A stretch of 64,000 nt of DNA. Source: Bradyrhizobium sp. U87765 SZCCT0048 (GTDB lineage: Bacteria > Pseudomonadota > Alphaproteobacteria > Rhizobiales > Xanthobacteraceae). Position numbers and translations under genes: made by a program. The first letter of the stretch is position 1. Every line of letters begins with the position of its first letter. Positions 1 through 7,939 of the stretch are shown here, in pieces. Location: NCBI RefSeq assembly GCF_018131225.1, contig NZ_JAFCMM010000005.1:620001-684000 (forward strand), given 5' to 3'. The notes under the pieces are model-generated. The model saw nothing but the letters and a program-made list of their open reading frames with translations, was not told the DNA's origin and searched no databases.

Positions 1-375
1 CCGGCGCGACCCCAAGACGCGCGCCTGCTCACCTGGACGTGACTCCTTTGGCAGACCCGCAGAGCGTCATTAAGGCGGAGCAAGGTTAAACGACGATTAA
101 ATTCTTGACTGTGTGAAATGGGTTTCGTTTGATTTTCAATGACTTGGCCACGGAAGGGGCGTTGAGCTGTCCATATTTCGCCACAATTTGACACCCGGCC
201 GTCCAAAAGTCCTGCAATCGTTCCCAGCGCACGGCGATGTGATAGCCCTCCCGGCCGGCTGGCGGTGTGATGGTCCGGCATGACGCCGTGACCGCCGACA
301 CGGCGCTGTCGGGATCGGTGGATCGCGCGGTCCGGCGGCGGCTGACGACATGCGGACGGCCTCGCCTCGCGCGGC
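1..375. other. Window edge, no gene assigned
   Basis: This stretch lies downstream of regA and runs to the window edge. One frame on the plus strand is open from position 3 to a TAA at 87-89, with an end reading PLADPQSVIKAEQG, so it could be the 3' tail of a gene that starts outside the window, but 28 residues are too few to recognise. The rest (90-375) shows no convincing gene on either strand. I saw no obvious factor-independent terminator for regA. Confidence 0.3.
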
Positions 376-948
376 TTACTTCACCTGACGCTTCTCCAGC
401 TTGCGCGCCAGCGTGCGGCGATGCATGCCGAGCCGACGCGCGGTCTCGGAGATGTTGAAGTCGGTCTCCACCAGCGTCTGGTGGATGTGCTCCCACTCCA
501 GCGTCTTGATCGAGGTCGGCCGCTCGGTGAGCGCGACCTTGGCGTTGCCCTGGGCCTTGGTGAAGGCTTCCTCGATGTCGTCGGTGTTCGACGGCTTGGC
601 GAGGTAGTGGCAGGCGCCGAGCTTGATCGCTTCCACCGCGGTGGCGATGCTGGCGTAGCCGGTCAGCACCACGATCAGCATGTCCGGATCGTGCGCGTGC
701 AGCGCCTCGACGCAGGCGAGGCCCGACGCGCCGGCGAGCTTGAGGTCGACGACGGCATAGCCCGGCTGCTCGTCCCTGAGGATCTCGGCCAGCGCCTCGA
801 AGCCTTCCGCGTGCAGAACGCGATAGCCGCGCCGCTCGAACGAGCGCTTCAGCGTGCGGGCGAATCCGGCGTCGTCCTCGACGATCACCAGCAGCCGTTC
901 GCCGTCGCCGGCCTCGAAGTCGCCGTCGGCATCGACATCATCGCTCAT
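376..948 (-). CDS. regA: Redox response regulator RegA/ActR/RegR type
   Basis: Response regulator of the RegB/RegA (PrrBA, ActSR, RegSR) family, which controls respiration, photosynthesis, nitrogen fixation and carbon fixation genes according to redox state. Its 190 residues are close to the family's usual 180-190. An N-terminal receiver has the acidic pocket in VIVEDDAGF and the phospho-acceptor Asp68 in YAVVDLKL; a short linker leads to a Fis-type helix-turn-helix ending in ARRLGMHRRTLARKLEKR, the hallmark of RegA. The chosen ATG (946-948) lies inside the end of regB, an 11-base overlap that suggests translational coupling. A longer open frame upstream is only an extension inside regB. The assignment to the family is secure; which species name applies is not decided. 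Confidence 0.95.
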   Translation of the reverse strand: MSDDVDADGDFEAGDGERLLVIVEDDAGFARTLKRSFERRGYRVLHAEGFEALAEILRDEQPGYAVVDLKLAGASGLACVEALHAHDPDMLIVVLTGYASIATAVEAIKLGACHYLAKPSNTDDIEEAFTKAQGNAKVALTERPTSIKTLEWEHIHQTLVETDFNISETARRLGMHRRTLARKLEKRQVK

Positions 949-2308
949 CGGGACGTGCTCCGATCGCCAGCGCCGCCAGCGGCAGGGTGAGGGTGACAAT
1001 GGCGCCGCCCTGCGGCCGGTTTGTCGCCGACACAGTGCCGCCGAGCTTGCGCACCACGTTGAACACCAGGAACAGGCCGAGGCCGCCGCCCTGGCGGCCC
1101 TTGCTGGAGTGATAGGGCTTGCCGAGTTGGTCCAGCATCTCCGGCGAAAAGCCCGGCCCCATGTCGCGGACCTTGAGCACCAGCATGTCGCCGTCACGCG
1201 ACGCCGAGAAATTCAGCCAGTTGGGCGAGGCTTCCAGCGCGTTGTCGAGCACGTTGAACACCACCTGCTTGAGCGCGGTGTCGGTGACGATCTGCATGTC
1301 GGCGCCGAACGCGTTCTCGTAGGCGAGCGTGGTGGCGGCGCGGGCGGCGCGCCATTCCCCGACCAGTTCGGCAAGCAGGGTGTTGATGGTGGTGACCCGC
1401 GGCGCCTCGCCACGCGCCTCGCCGGCGGCGAGCAGAATGCCGGTGACGATGGTCTTGCAGCGTTTGAGCTCGGCCTGCATCTCGTCGATCTCCTGCAGGC
1501 GGTCGGGATCGGCGGCGAGCGCGGGCATGCGCCGCCAGTCGCTGAGGATCACCGACAGCGACGCCAGCGGCGTGCCGAGCTCATGCGCAGCGCCGGAGGC
1601 GAGCAGGCCCATGCGCACGATGTGGTCTTCCTCCGCCGCGTGCTGGCGCAGCGCCGCGAGGCGCTCGTCGCGCTCGCGCAGGTTGCGTGCGATGCGGGTC
1701 ATGAACACGACGAGGAGCGCGGCGTCGAGCGCGAAGCACACCACCATGCCGGCGATGTGCAGCGTGAACAGGTCACCGATCGATCCCGGCGGCAGCTCCA
1801 GCGGGCGGTGCTGCAGCGTCAGGCCGACGAAGCTCCAGCAGGTGACGGCGACGATCGCCCAGGTCGAGCGGGTGTCGAGCAGCACGGCGCTGAGCGTGAC
1901 CTGCAGCAAATAGAGCGAGATGAACGGATTGGTGGCGCCGCCGGAGAGATAGAGCTGCGCCGTGAGCGCTGCGACGTCGAGCAGCAGCATCATCAGCAGC
2001 ACGCGGTTGCTGACCTCGGTGCGGTTGCGCAGCCAGGCGAGGCTGGCAACGTTGAGTGCGATCAGCGCGGCGAGCACCGCGCCCATCGGCCCCAGCGGCA
2101 GCTCGATGCCGAGGCCGAACTGCACCACGGCGATGGTGGCGATCTGGCCGACCACGGCGATCCAGCGCAGCTGGATCAGCAGCAGGAAGTTCTTGCGGTT
2201 GGTGGTGTCGTCGGGCAGCAGCAGCGCGCGGCGCGGCGCCCGCGCCCCGCCGGGCGGGGCGGCGGGAGACGCGGGGGCAGTGCCGATGTCCGGGGTCTTC
2301 GTCAGCAT
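938..2308 (-). CDS. regB: Redox sensor histidine kinase RegB/RegS type
   Basis: Membrane sensor kinase partner of RegA. Using the ATG at 2306-2308 it has 456 residues: about six transmembrane helices, then a dimerisation/phosphotransfer helix with His242 in AAHELGTPLASL, then an ATPase domain (NVLDNALEAS, GPGFS, GGGLGLFLV). Between the helices is GGATNPF (residues 123-129), the RegB quinone-binding heptapeptide GGxxNPF. Cys284 in LKRCKTIV, 42 residues after the phospho-His, corresponds to the redox-box cysteine (Cys265 in Rhodobacter capsulatus). So both known redox inputs, quinone pool and thiol, are present. The frame stays open up to 2464, so an earlier start is possible; there is no clear ribosome site at either. 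It follows SURF1 and the cyo genes in the same direction. Confidence 0.93.
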   Translation of the reverse strand: MLTKTPDIGTAPASPAAPPGGARAPRRALLLPDDTTNRKNFLLLIQLRWIAVVGQIATIAVVQFGLGIELPLGPMGAVLAALIALNVASLAWLRNRTEVSNRVLLMMLLLDVAALTAQLYLSGGATNPFISLYLLQVTLSAVLLDTRSTWAIVAVTCWSFVGLTLQHRPLELPPGSIGDLFTLHIAGMVVCFALDAALLVVFMTRIARNLRERDERLAALRQHAAEEDHIVRMGLLASGAAHELGTPLASLSVILSDWRRMPALAADPDRLQEIDEMQAELKRCKTIVTGILLAAGEARGEAPRVTTINTLLAELVGEWRAARAATTLAYENAFGADMQIVTDTALKQVVFNVLDNALEASPNWLNFSASRDGDMLVLKVRDMGPGFSPEMLDQLGKPYHSSKGRQGGGLGLFLVFNVVRKLGGTVSATNRPQGGAIVTLTLPLAALAIGARPDER

Positions 2309-2479
2309 CGCAAGAATCGACCACAGGTTGGGGCCGCGCCGCCCCGCCACCTTGCCGTCGATGCCGAGGGCGCCGCTGGAGGCGGGCTTCATGGCTGATG
2401 GCTCATGGACGGCGACGGCTCGGCGTGCCGGCGGCGGTCCGGTCGGTCGCCGCGGCATCCGCAACGCAAGGCTTTCGCA

Positions 2480-3379
2480 TCACGTCGGGGTCCCGCGCCG
2501 CCGGTCGGGGCGCCGTCGCGCCATCCTACGCCACTCATCGCGCGCCACAAAGGCGGTTGCGCCGGAGAGCCCGGCGGCGAGCGCGAACCAGGTCAGGGCA
2601 TAGACCAGATGGTTGTTGGGAAAGGAGATCACGGTCAGTCCGCCGCGCGGGGCGGAGGCCGGGCCATCGCTGGCGTCGGCATCGATGAAATAGGGCGGCA
2701 CGGCGCCGAGCCCGCGTGCGGCGGCGATCGCCGCGACATCGCGCGAGTACCAGCGGTCGGCGGCCGGATCGTTGGTTCGCAGGAACGCGCCCTTCGGCTC
2801 GGTCAGGCGCAGCAGGCCGCTGACCGTGGTGGCGCCGATGATGTCGCCGCCGCGGCGGCTCGCCGCGGCGCGCCGCTCGGTCGGCACGAAGCCGCGGTTG
2901 ACCAGCACGGTGAAACCGGCGTCGGTGACGAACGGCGTCATCACCCAGAAGCCGGGGCCGAGATCGGTCACGGCCTGCACCAGCGTCTCGCGGTCGTTGA
3001 GATAGTGGCCGCTCGCCTTGATGCGGCGGTAAGCGGCGTTGTCCTGGGTCAGCGCCGGCCACGCGGTGAGGCCGGGGGCGGCCATCGGCGCGGCGTGGAT
3101 GCGCCGCTCGACGGTGGCGATCAGGTTGAGTTTCCAGGCGCGGCGCTCGACCTGCCACACGCCGAGCGCGATGAACATCGCGATGCCGGCGAGCGCAAGC
3201 AGGCCGACGATCGCGCGGGTGAGGGGACGGCGCGCCGCCCGCGCCGGCGCAACGCCAAACGCGCCGGCGGTGGCCGACGCGTGGGCGTTGTCGTTGGCAG
3301 GGGCAACGCGTGTCGCGTCTCGCAATTGCCGGCTCCTTCGTGGCAAATCTCTCATGGGCAATTGCGAGACATCAGCCAC
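2480..3379 (-). CDS. SURF1 family oxidase assembly protein
   Basis: SURF1-type assembly factor, which in alphaproteobacteria supplies haem to the catalytic subunit of a haem-copper oxidase. The 299 residues have the family plan: an N-terminal transmembrane helix preceded by about 55 mostly polar residues and followed by GVWQVERRAWK, a periplasmic domain with NRGFVP, and a second helix at the C-terminus after NNHLVYALTWF. It is in line with cyoABCD, 97 bases after cyoD, so it is probably the quinol-oxidase-dedicated copy (Surf1q, a distinction known from Paracoccus) rather than the cox one. A hairpin sits in the gap before it. An internal ATG eight codons in (LPMRDLPRRS) is an alternative start. 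Confidence 0.92.
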   Translation of the reverse strand: MADVSQLPMRDLPRRSRQLRDATRVAPANDNAHASATAGAFGVAPARAARRPLTRAIVGLLALAGIAMFIALGVWQVERRAWKLNLIATVERRIHAAPMAAPGLTAWPALTQDNAAYRRIKASGHYLNDRETLVQAVTDLGPGFWVMTPFVTDAGFTVLVNRGFVPTERRAAASRRGGDIIGATTVSGLLRLTEPKGAFLRTNDPAADRWYSRDVAAIAAARGLGAVPPYFIDADASDGPASAPRGGLTVISFPNNHLVYALTWFALAAGLSGATAFVARDEWRRMARRRPDRRRGTPT

Positions 3380-3400
3380 GCTCTTCTTTGGCCTGTTGCT

Positions 3401-3470
3401 GGTGTCCCCGTCTCTCCGAATGACCGTACGAGGGCGCGGCCAATGACACGGTCATTCGGAAACGGACACC
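3401..3470 (-). repeat. Large inverted repeat between cyoD and SURF1
   Basis: A perfect 13-base inverted repeat (TCCGAATGACCGT at 3415-3427 and its complement at 3448-3460) encloses a 20-base loop; an outer 7-base arm (GGTGTCC 3401-3407, GGACACC 3464-3470) also pairs. It fills most of the 97-base gap between two genes of the same operon. There is no T-run on the transcribed strand, so it may be an mRNA processing or stabilising structure that lowers SURF1 expression, or a REP-like element. Confidence 0.6.
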
Positions 3471-3476
3471 GGCGTC

Positions 3477-3869
3477 TCACGGCATCTGCCGCATGTCATG
3501 GATCGGCATCATGTTGGCGTTGAGGTGGTACATCACCCACAGCGAGCCGCTCAGCGCGATCACCACGACGATCAGGGTGAAGATCAGCGCCATCATCGTC
3601 CAGCCGCCCTCGGAGCGGGCGTTCATGTGCAGGAAGTACACCATGTGGACGACGATCTGCACCACCGCGAACGCCATCACCGCCAGCACGGTGAGGTTGG
3701 TGTTGTTGAGCGCGTTGGTCATCACCAGCCAGAACGGAATCGCGGTGAGCACCACCGACAGGCCGAAGCCGGTCAGGTAGGAGCGCAGCGAGCCGTGATC
3801 GTGGCCGTCGTCGCCATGGTGTGCGGCATCGTGGGAGCCACCATGGCTGGCGTGTGCGTCGGTGGTCAT
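3477..3869 (-). CDS. cyoD: Cytochrome o ubiquinol oxidase subunit IV
   Basis: Small subunit IV of the cytochrome bo3-type quinol oxidase, needed for assembly of the copper site in the E. coli enzyme. It has 130 residues. The N-terminus is a histidine-rich soluble segment (about nine His in the first 27 residues), followed by three transmembrane helices with the family motif VVQIVVHMVYFLHM. The chosen ATG overlaps the cyoC stop codon by four bases (ATGA), which marks the start; the upstream 27 codons of open frame belong to cyoC's shadow. The His-rich tail is longer than in E. coli CyoD and could bind metal, but that is inference. Confidence 0.95.
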   Translation of the reverse strand: MTTDAHASHGGSHDAAHHGDDGHDHGSLRSYLTGFGLSVVLTAIPFWLVMTNALNNTNLTVLAVMAFAVVQIVVHMVYFLHMNARSEGGWTMMALIFTLIVVVIALSGSLWVMYHLNANMMPIHDMRQMP

Positions 3870-4504
3870 CGCAGAACTCCCATCAGGTAGACCAGGGTGA
3901 AAACGCCGATCCAGACGACGTCGAGGAAGTGCCAGAACATGCTGAGGCACATCAGGCGGCGGCGGTTGGCGGCGATCAGGCCGCGCCGCGCCACCTGCAC
4001 CATCAGCGTCACCAGCCAGATGATGCCGAAGGTGACGTGCAGGCCGTGGGTGCCGACCAGCGTGAAGAACGACGACAGGAAGGCGCTGCGCTGCGGCGTC
4101 GCGCCTTCGTGGATCAGGTGCGAGAATTCATAGAGTTCGATGCCGATGAACGCCGCGCCGAACAGCCCGGTGACGGCGAGCCAGAACTGCACCTGGCCGG
4201 TGCGGTTCTGCATCATCGCCAGCATGGCGAAGCCGTAGGTGATCGACGACAGCAGCAGCATCGAGGTGTTGACGGCGACCAGCGGCAGCTCGAACAGGTC
4301 CTTCGGCGCCGGGCCGGCGGCATAGTTGCCGCCGAGCACGCCGTAGGTCGCGAACAGCATCGCGAAGATCAGGCAGTCGCTCATCAGGTAGATCCAGAAG
4401 CCGAGCAGGGTGCTGCTGCCTTCCGGATGATGAGGCTCCTCCGCGAGGTGGAACAGGCGCGTGCCGTCCGGCGCGGTGGTGGCGAGGGACACGTGGGCGG
4501 TCAT
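3866..4504 (-). CDS. cyoC: Cytochrome o ubiquinol oxidase subunit III
   Basis: Subunit III of the quinol oxidase, a five-helix membrane protein of the COX3 family. Its 212 residues match the usual 200-210. Recognisable parts are LLGFWIYLMSDCLIFAMLFATY at the first helix (the GxxxFLxSExxxF-like COX3 region in CyoC form), the ELYEFSHLI segment, and GTHGLHVTFGIIW before the fourth helix. It overlaps cyoB by four bases and cyoD by four bases (ATGA at both ends), so the four subunits are translated as one coupled unit in the canonical order ABCD. Confidence 0.96.
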   Translation of the reverse strand: MTAHVSLATTAPDGTRLFHLAEEPHHPEGSSTLLGFWIYLMSDCLIFAMLFATYGVLGGNYAAGPAPKDLFELPLVAVNTSMLLLSSITYGFAMLAMMQNRTGQVQFWLAVTGLFGAAFIGIELYEFSHLIHEGATPQRSAFLSSFFTLVGTHGLHVTFGIIWLVTLMVQVARRGLIAANRRRLMCLSMFWHFLDVVWIGVFTLVYLMGVLR

Positions 4505-6510
4505 CGGGCGGCCTCGGCGGTGAGCAGGCGGGTGCGTTCGGTCTCGGTGCGGGTCACCACATCTGCCTCGATGTGGAAGTCACGGTGGTAGTTGAAGGTG
4601 TGGCCGATCGCCGTCGCCAGCAGCGTGACGAAGCCGACCGCCGCGAGCCACCAGATGTGCCAGATCAGCGCGAAGCCGATCGCGGTGGCGATGCCGGCGA
4701 GGATGATGCCGGCGCCGGTGTTGGACGGCATGTGGATGGCACGGTAGCCTTCCAGCGGGCGGCGATAGCCGTGCGCCTTCATGTCCCACCACGCGTCGAG
4801 ATCATGCACCACCGGGGTGAACGCGAAGTTGTAGTCCGGCGGCGGCGATGACGTCGCCCATTCCAGCGTGCGGCCGTTCCAGGGATCGCCGGTGACGTCG
4901 CGCAGCTTGGCACGGTCGCGGATGCTGACGGCGATCTGCACCAGGAAGGCGGCGATGCCGATGGCGATCAGGAAGGCGCCGAACGCGGCGATCACGAACC
5001 AGATCTGGTACGACGGATCGTCGAATACCCGCACGCGCCGCGTCACGCCCATCAGGCCGAGCACGTAGAGCGGGGTGAAGGCGACCCAGAAGCCGACCAC
5101 CCAGCACCAGAACGACACCTTGCCCCAGAACGGCGCCAGCTTGAAGCCGAACGCCTTGGGGAACCAGTAGCTGATGCCGGCGAACATGCCGAACACCACG
5201 CCGCCGATGATGACGTTGTGGAAGTGGGCGATCAGGAACAGGCTGTTGTGCAGCACGAAGTCGGCCGGCGGCACCGCCAGCATCACGCCGGTCATGCCGC
5301 CGATCACGAAGGTCAGCATGAACGCGATCGTCCACATCATCGGCAGCTCGAAGCGGATGCGGCCGCGGTACATCGTGAACAGCCAGTTGAAGATCTTGGC
5401 GCCCGTCGGGATCGAGATGATCATCGTCGTGATGCCGAAGAACGAGTTGACGCTGGCGCCCGATCCCATGGTGAAGAAGTGGTGCAGCCACACGAGGTAC
5501 GACAGGATGGTGATGACCACCGTGGCGTAGACCATCGAGGTGTAGCCGAACAGCCGCTTGCCGGAGAACGTCGAGGTGATTTCCGAGAACACGCCGAACG
5601 CCGGCAGCACCAGGATGTAGACTTCGGGGTGGCCCCAGATCCAGATGAGGTTGACATACATCATCGGATTGCCGCCGAAATCGTTGGTAAAGAAGTTGGT
5701 GCCGATCATGCGGTCGAGCGACAGCAGGGCCAGCACCGCGGTCAGCACCGGGAACGAGGCGACGATCAGGACGTTGGTGCAGAGCGCGGTCCAGGTGAAC
5801 ACCGGCATCTGCATCATCTTCATGCCGGGGGCGCGCAGCTTGAGGATGGTGGCGATGAGGTTGATGCCGGACAGCGTCGTGCCGACGCCGGCGATCTGCA
5901 GGGACCAGATGTAGTAGTCGACGCCGACGTCCGGACTGTAGCCGATGTTGGACAGCGGCGGATAGGCGAGCCAGCCGGTGCGGGCGAATTCGCCGATGAA
6001 CAGCGACATCATTACCAGTACGGCGCCCGACGTCGTCATCCAGAAGCTGAAGTTGTTGAGGAACGGGAAGGAGACGTCGCGGGCGCCGATCTGCAGCGGC
6101 ACGACGTAGTTCATCAGGCCGGTCACCAGCGGCATCGCCACGAAGAAGATCATGATCACGCCGTGGGCAGTGAAGATCTGGTCGTAGTGGTGCGCCGGCA
6201 GGTAGCCGTCGGCGCCGTTGAACGCGATCGCCTGCTGGATCCGCATCATGATGGCGTCGGCAAAGCCGCGCAGCAGCATGACGATGCCGAGGATCATGTA
6301 CATGATGCCGATGCGCTTGTGGTCGACGGTGGTGAACCACTCGCGCCACAGGTAGCCCCACAGCCGGAAATAAGTCAGCGCGCCGAACACCGCGAGGCCG
6401 CCGATCGCCACCACCGCGAAGGTGGCGACGAGGATCGGCTCGTGGAACGGCAGCGAATCCCAGGTCAGGCGACCGAAGATCAGCTTGGCGAGATCAGGAT
6501 TGGCGAACAT
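4501..6510 (-). CDS. cyoB: Cytochrome o ubiquinol oxidase subunit I
   Basis: Catalytic subunit of the proton-pumping quinol oxidase: oxidises ubiquinol and reduces oxygen to water at a haem-copper centre. It has 669 residues (E. coli CyoB 663). The haem and copper ligand motifs are all visible: AHGVIMIFF for the low-spin haem, WGHPEVYILVLPAFG with the cross-linked His-Tyr pair, HHFFTMG for copper, and IAHFHNVIIGG for the two haems. The N-terminal helix before residue 60 and the long C-terminal part are typical of CyoB rather than of cytochrome c oxidase subunit I. The ATG at 6508-6510 follows cyoA by 13 bases; a longer open frame upstream runs inside cyoA and was discarded. Confidence 0.97.
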   Translation of the reverse strand: MFANPDLAKLIFGRLTWDSLPFHEPILVATFAVVAIGGLAVFGALTYFRLWGYLWREWFTTVDHKRIGIMYMILGIVMLLRGFADAIMMRIQQAIAFNGADGYLPAHHYDQIFTAHGVIMIFFVAMPLVTGLMNYVVPLQIGARDVSFPFLNNFSFWMTTSGAVLVMMSLFIGEFARTGWLAYPPLSNIGYSPDVGVDYYIWSLQIAGVGTTLSGINLIATILKLRAPGMKMMQMPVFTWTALCTNVLIVASFPVLTAVLALLSLDRMIGTNFFTNDFGGNPMMYVNLIWIWGHPEVYILVLPAFGVFSEITSTFSGKRLFGYTSMVYATVVITILSYLVWLHHFFTMGSGASVNSFFGITTMIISIPTGAKIFNWLFTMYRGRIRFELPMMWTIAFMLTFVIGGMTGVMLAVPPADFVLHNSLFLIAHFHNVIIGGVVFGMFAGISYWFPKAFGFKLAPFWGKVSFWCWVVGFWVAFTPLYVLGLMGVTRRVRVFDDPSYQIWFVIAAFGAFLIAIGIAAFLVQIAVSIRDRAKLRDVTGDPWNGRTLEWATSSPPPDYNFAFTPVVHDLDAWWDMKAHGYRRPLEGYRAIHMPSNTGAGIILAGIATAIGFALIWHIWWLAAVGFVTLLATAIGHTFNYHRDFHIEADVVTRTETERTRLLTAEAAR

Positions 6511-6523
6511 CGGGACGGTCCGG

Positions 6524-7681
6524 TCAGGAGTTGGAGGCGGCGCGCGAGGTGCGCGCGGAGCTGTCGAAACGGAACGGGGCGGCATCGGGGCGCGGCAGGC
6601 CGAGGCCGAGGATCGGCGTGGCGCTGCGCGGGCGCAGCGGCGTGAAGCCCGAGCCGTCGGTGTCGTCGGGCGTGCAGACGCTGGCGACATAGGTGCGCAC
6701 GCCGTCCGGCGCGGTGCCGCGGCGGGCGTTCTTGTCGTACTGCAGCGCGAGCACGTTGTTGAGGCCGGCGAGGCCGAGGCCGCCGCGGGCATCGATCGCC
6801 ATCATCTCGCTCATGCACATCTTGCCGGGCTCGACGCACATGTTGCGGATGGCCTTGAACAGGCCGGCTTCCACGGTGCCGTAATGGCGCACGGGAACGT
6901 TCTCGCTGGCACGTTCGAGGTCGAGATAGGTCGGGCGGTCGAGCTTGCCGGCATCGGCCCTGGCGGCCGCGACCCATTTGTCGAAGTCGCTGTTGGACAG
7001 GCCGTGGAACGCAAAGCGCATGCCGGAGAAGCCGGCGCCGCTGTAGTTGGCCGAGAAGCCGACGTACTTGCCGGGCTTGTTGATCACCGCCTGCAGCTTG
7101 GTTTCCATGCCAGGCATGGCGTAGATCTGGCCGGCGAGCGCGGGGATGTAGAACGAGTTCATTACCGACGAGGCGGTGATGCGGAAGCTGATCGGGCGGT
7201 CGACGGGCGCGGCGAGTTCGTTGACCGTGGCGATGCCCTGCTCGGGATAGATGAACAGCCATTTCCAGTCGAGCGCGACGACCTCGACCTCGAGCGGCGT
7301 CGCTTCCGTCGCGATCGGCTGGTTGGCGCCGACACGGCCGAGCGGGCGGAACGGGTCGAGCAGGTGGGTTCCCATCCAGGTCACCGCGCCGAGACAGATG
7401 ATGATCAGCAGCGGCGCCGACCAGATCACGAGTTCCAGTTGGGTCGAGTGATCCCAGTCGGGCTCGTAGCGCGCCGCGGTGTTCGTCGCGCGGTAGCGCC
7501 AGGCGAACAATACAATCAGGCTCATCACCGGAATGATCACCAGCAGCATCAGCACCGTCGAAATAATGACGAGATCACGCTGCTGCATGGCGATGTCGCC
7601 GGACGGATTGAGCACGACGGCGTCGCATCCGGACAGAAGTGCTGCGAGCGGCAGCAGGGCGAGCAGGCGAAAACGTTTCAC
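6524..7681 (-). CDS. cyoA: Cytochrome o ubiquinol oxidase subunit II
   Basis: Subunit II of the quinol oxidase. The start is a GTG (7679-7681) with AGGA upstream, giving 385 residues and a lipoprotein signal with the lipobox LLSGC (Cys19). Two transmembrane helices follow (around 33-55 and 80-100), then a cupredoxin domain. The copper-A ligands of cytochrome c oxidases are absent (YSGAGFSGMRFAFHG where Cys residues would be), which marks a quinol oxidase. It is longer than E. coli CyoA (315) because of a roughly 60-residue C-terminal extension that includes the pair CVEPGKMC. First gene of cyoABCD-SURF1, and probably of the regBA unit too. Confidence 0.95.
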   Translation of the reverse strand: MKRFRLLALLPLAALLSGCDAVVLNPSGDIAMQQRDLVIISTVLMLLVIIPVMSLIVLFAWRYRATNTAARYEPDWDHSTQLELVIWSAPLLIIICLGAVTWMGTHLLDPFRPLGRVGANQPIATEATPLEVEVVALDWKWLFIYPEQGIATVNELAAPVDRPISFRITASSVMNSFYIPALAGQIYAMPGMETKLQAVINKPGKYVGFSANYSGAGFSGMRFAFHGLSNSDFDKWVAAARADAGKLDRPTYLDLERASENVPVRHYGTVEAGLFKAIRNMCVEPGKMCMSEMMAIDARGGLGLAGLNNVLALQYDKNARRGTAPDGVRTYVASVCTPDDTDGSGFTPLRPRSATPILGLGLPRPDAAPFRFDSSARTSRAASNS

Positions 7682-7939
7682 GACGGGAATCCTGTCGATG
7701 GAGGTGGCTTTGCGCTCCACCGCTACCGATCGGACGGGACAGCCGACATTGGACAATTTGCCCAATCCCCGGAGCGTGGCGGTTCGGTCAGATAGGCGTC
7801 GGCTGCGCGACGGATGCGACATCGGAGCGTGTCGACAGGGTGCGTGTCGATAGGCGGTGCCGATCGCGTGATCGGCGCTGCCAATCGCGTTGGGCAAGAC
7901 TGCTGGCAAAACTGCCGGGTGAGACTGCGAGGAGAGACC
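7682..7939. promoter_or_regulatory. Divergent promoter region of cyo operon and MFS gene
   Basis: The 258-base gap must hold the promoters of both divergent units. It contains TTGG-N9-CCAA (7749-7765), two near-identical blocks GTGTCGACAGG and GTGTCGATAGG around 7829-7854, and a stem-loop GCCGATC-gcgt-GATCGGC (7859-7876). I recognise no FNR box here. Which of these is an operator cannot be told from one sequence. Confidence 0.4.

Noticed and set aside
854..2398. Long plus-strand open frame of 514 codons over regB and regA
   Set aside because: Gln/His/Arg-rich composition typical of the antisense frame of a GC-rich gene; the minus-strand frame matches RegB and RegA motif by motif.
5218..6645. 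Plus-strand open frame of 475 codons over cyoB
   Set aside because: Antisense shadow with His/Asp/Arg-rich repeats; cyoB on the minus strand is unambiguous.
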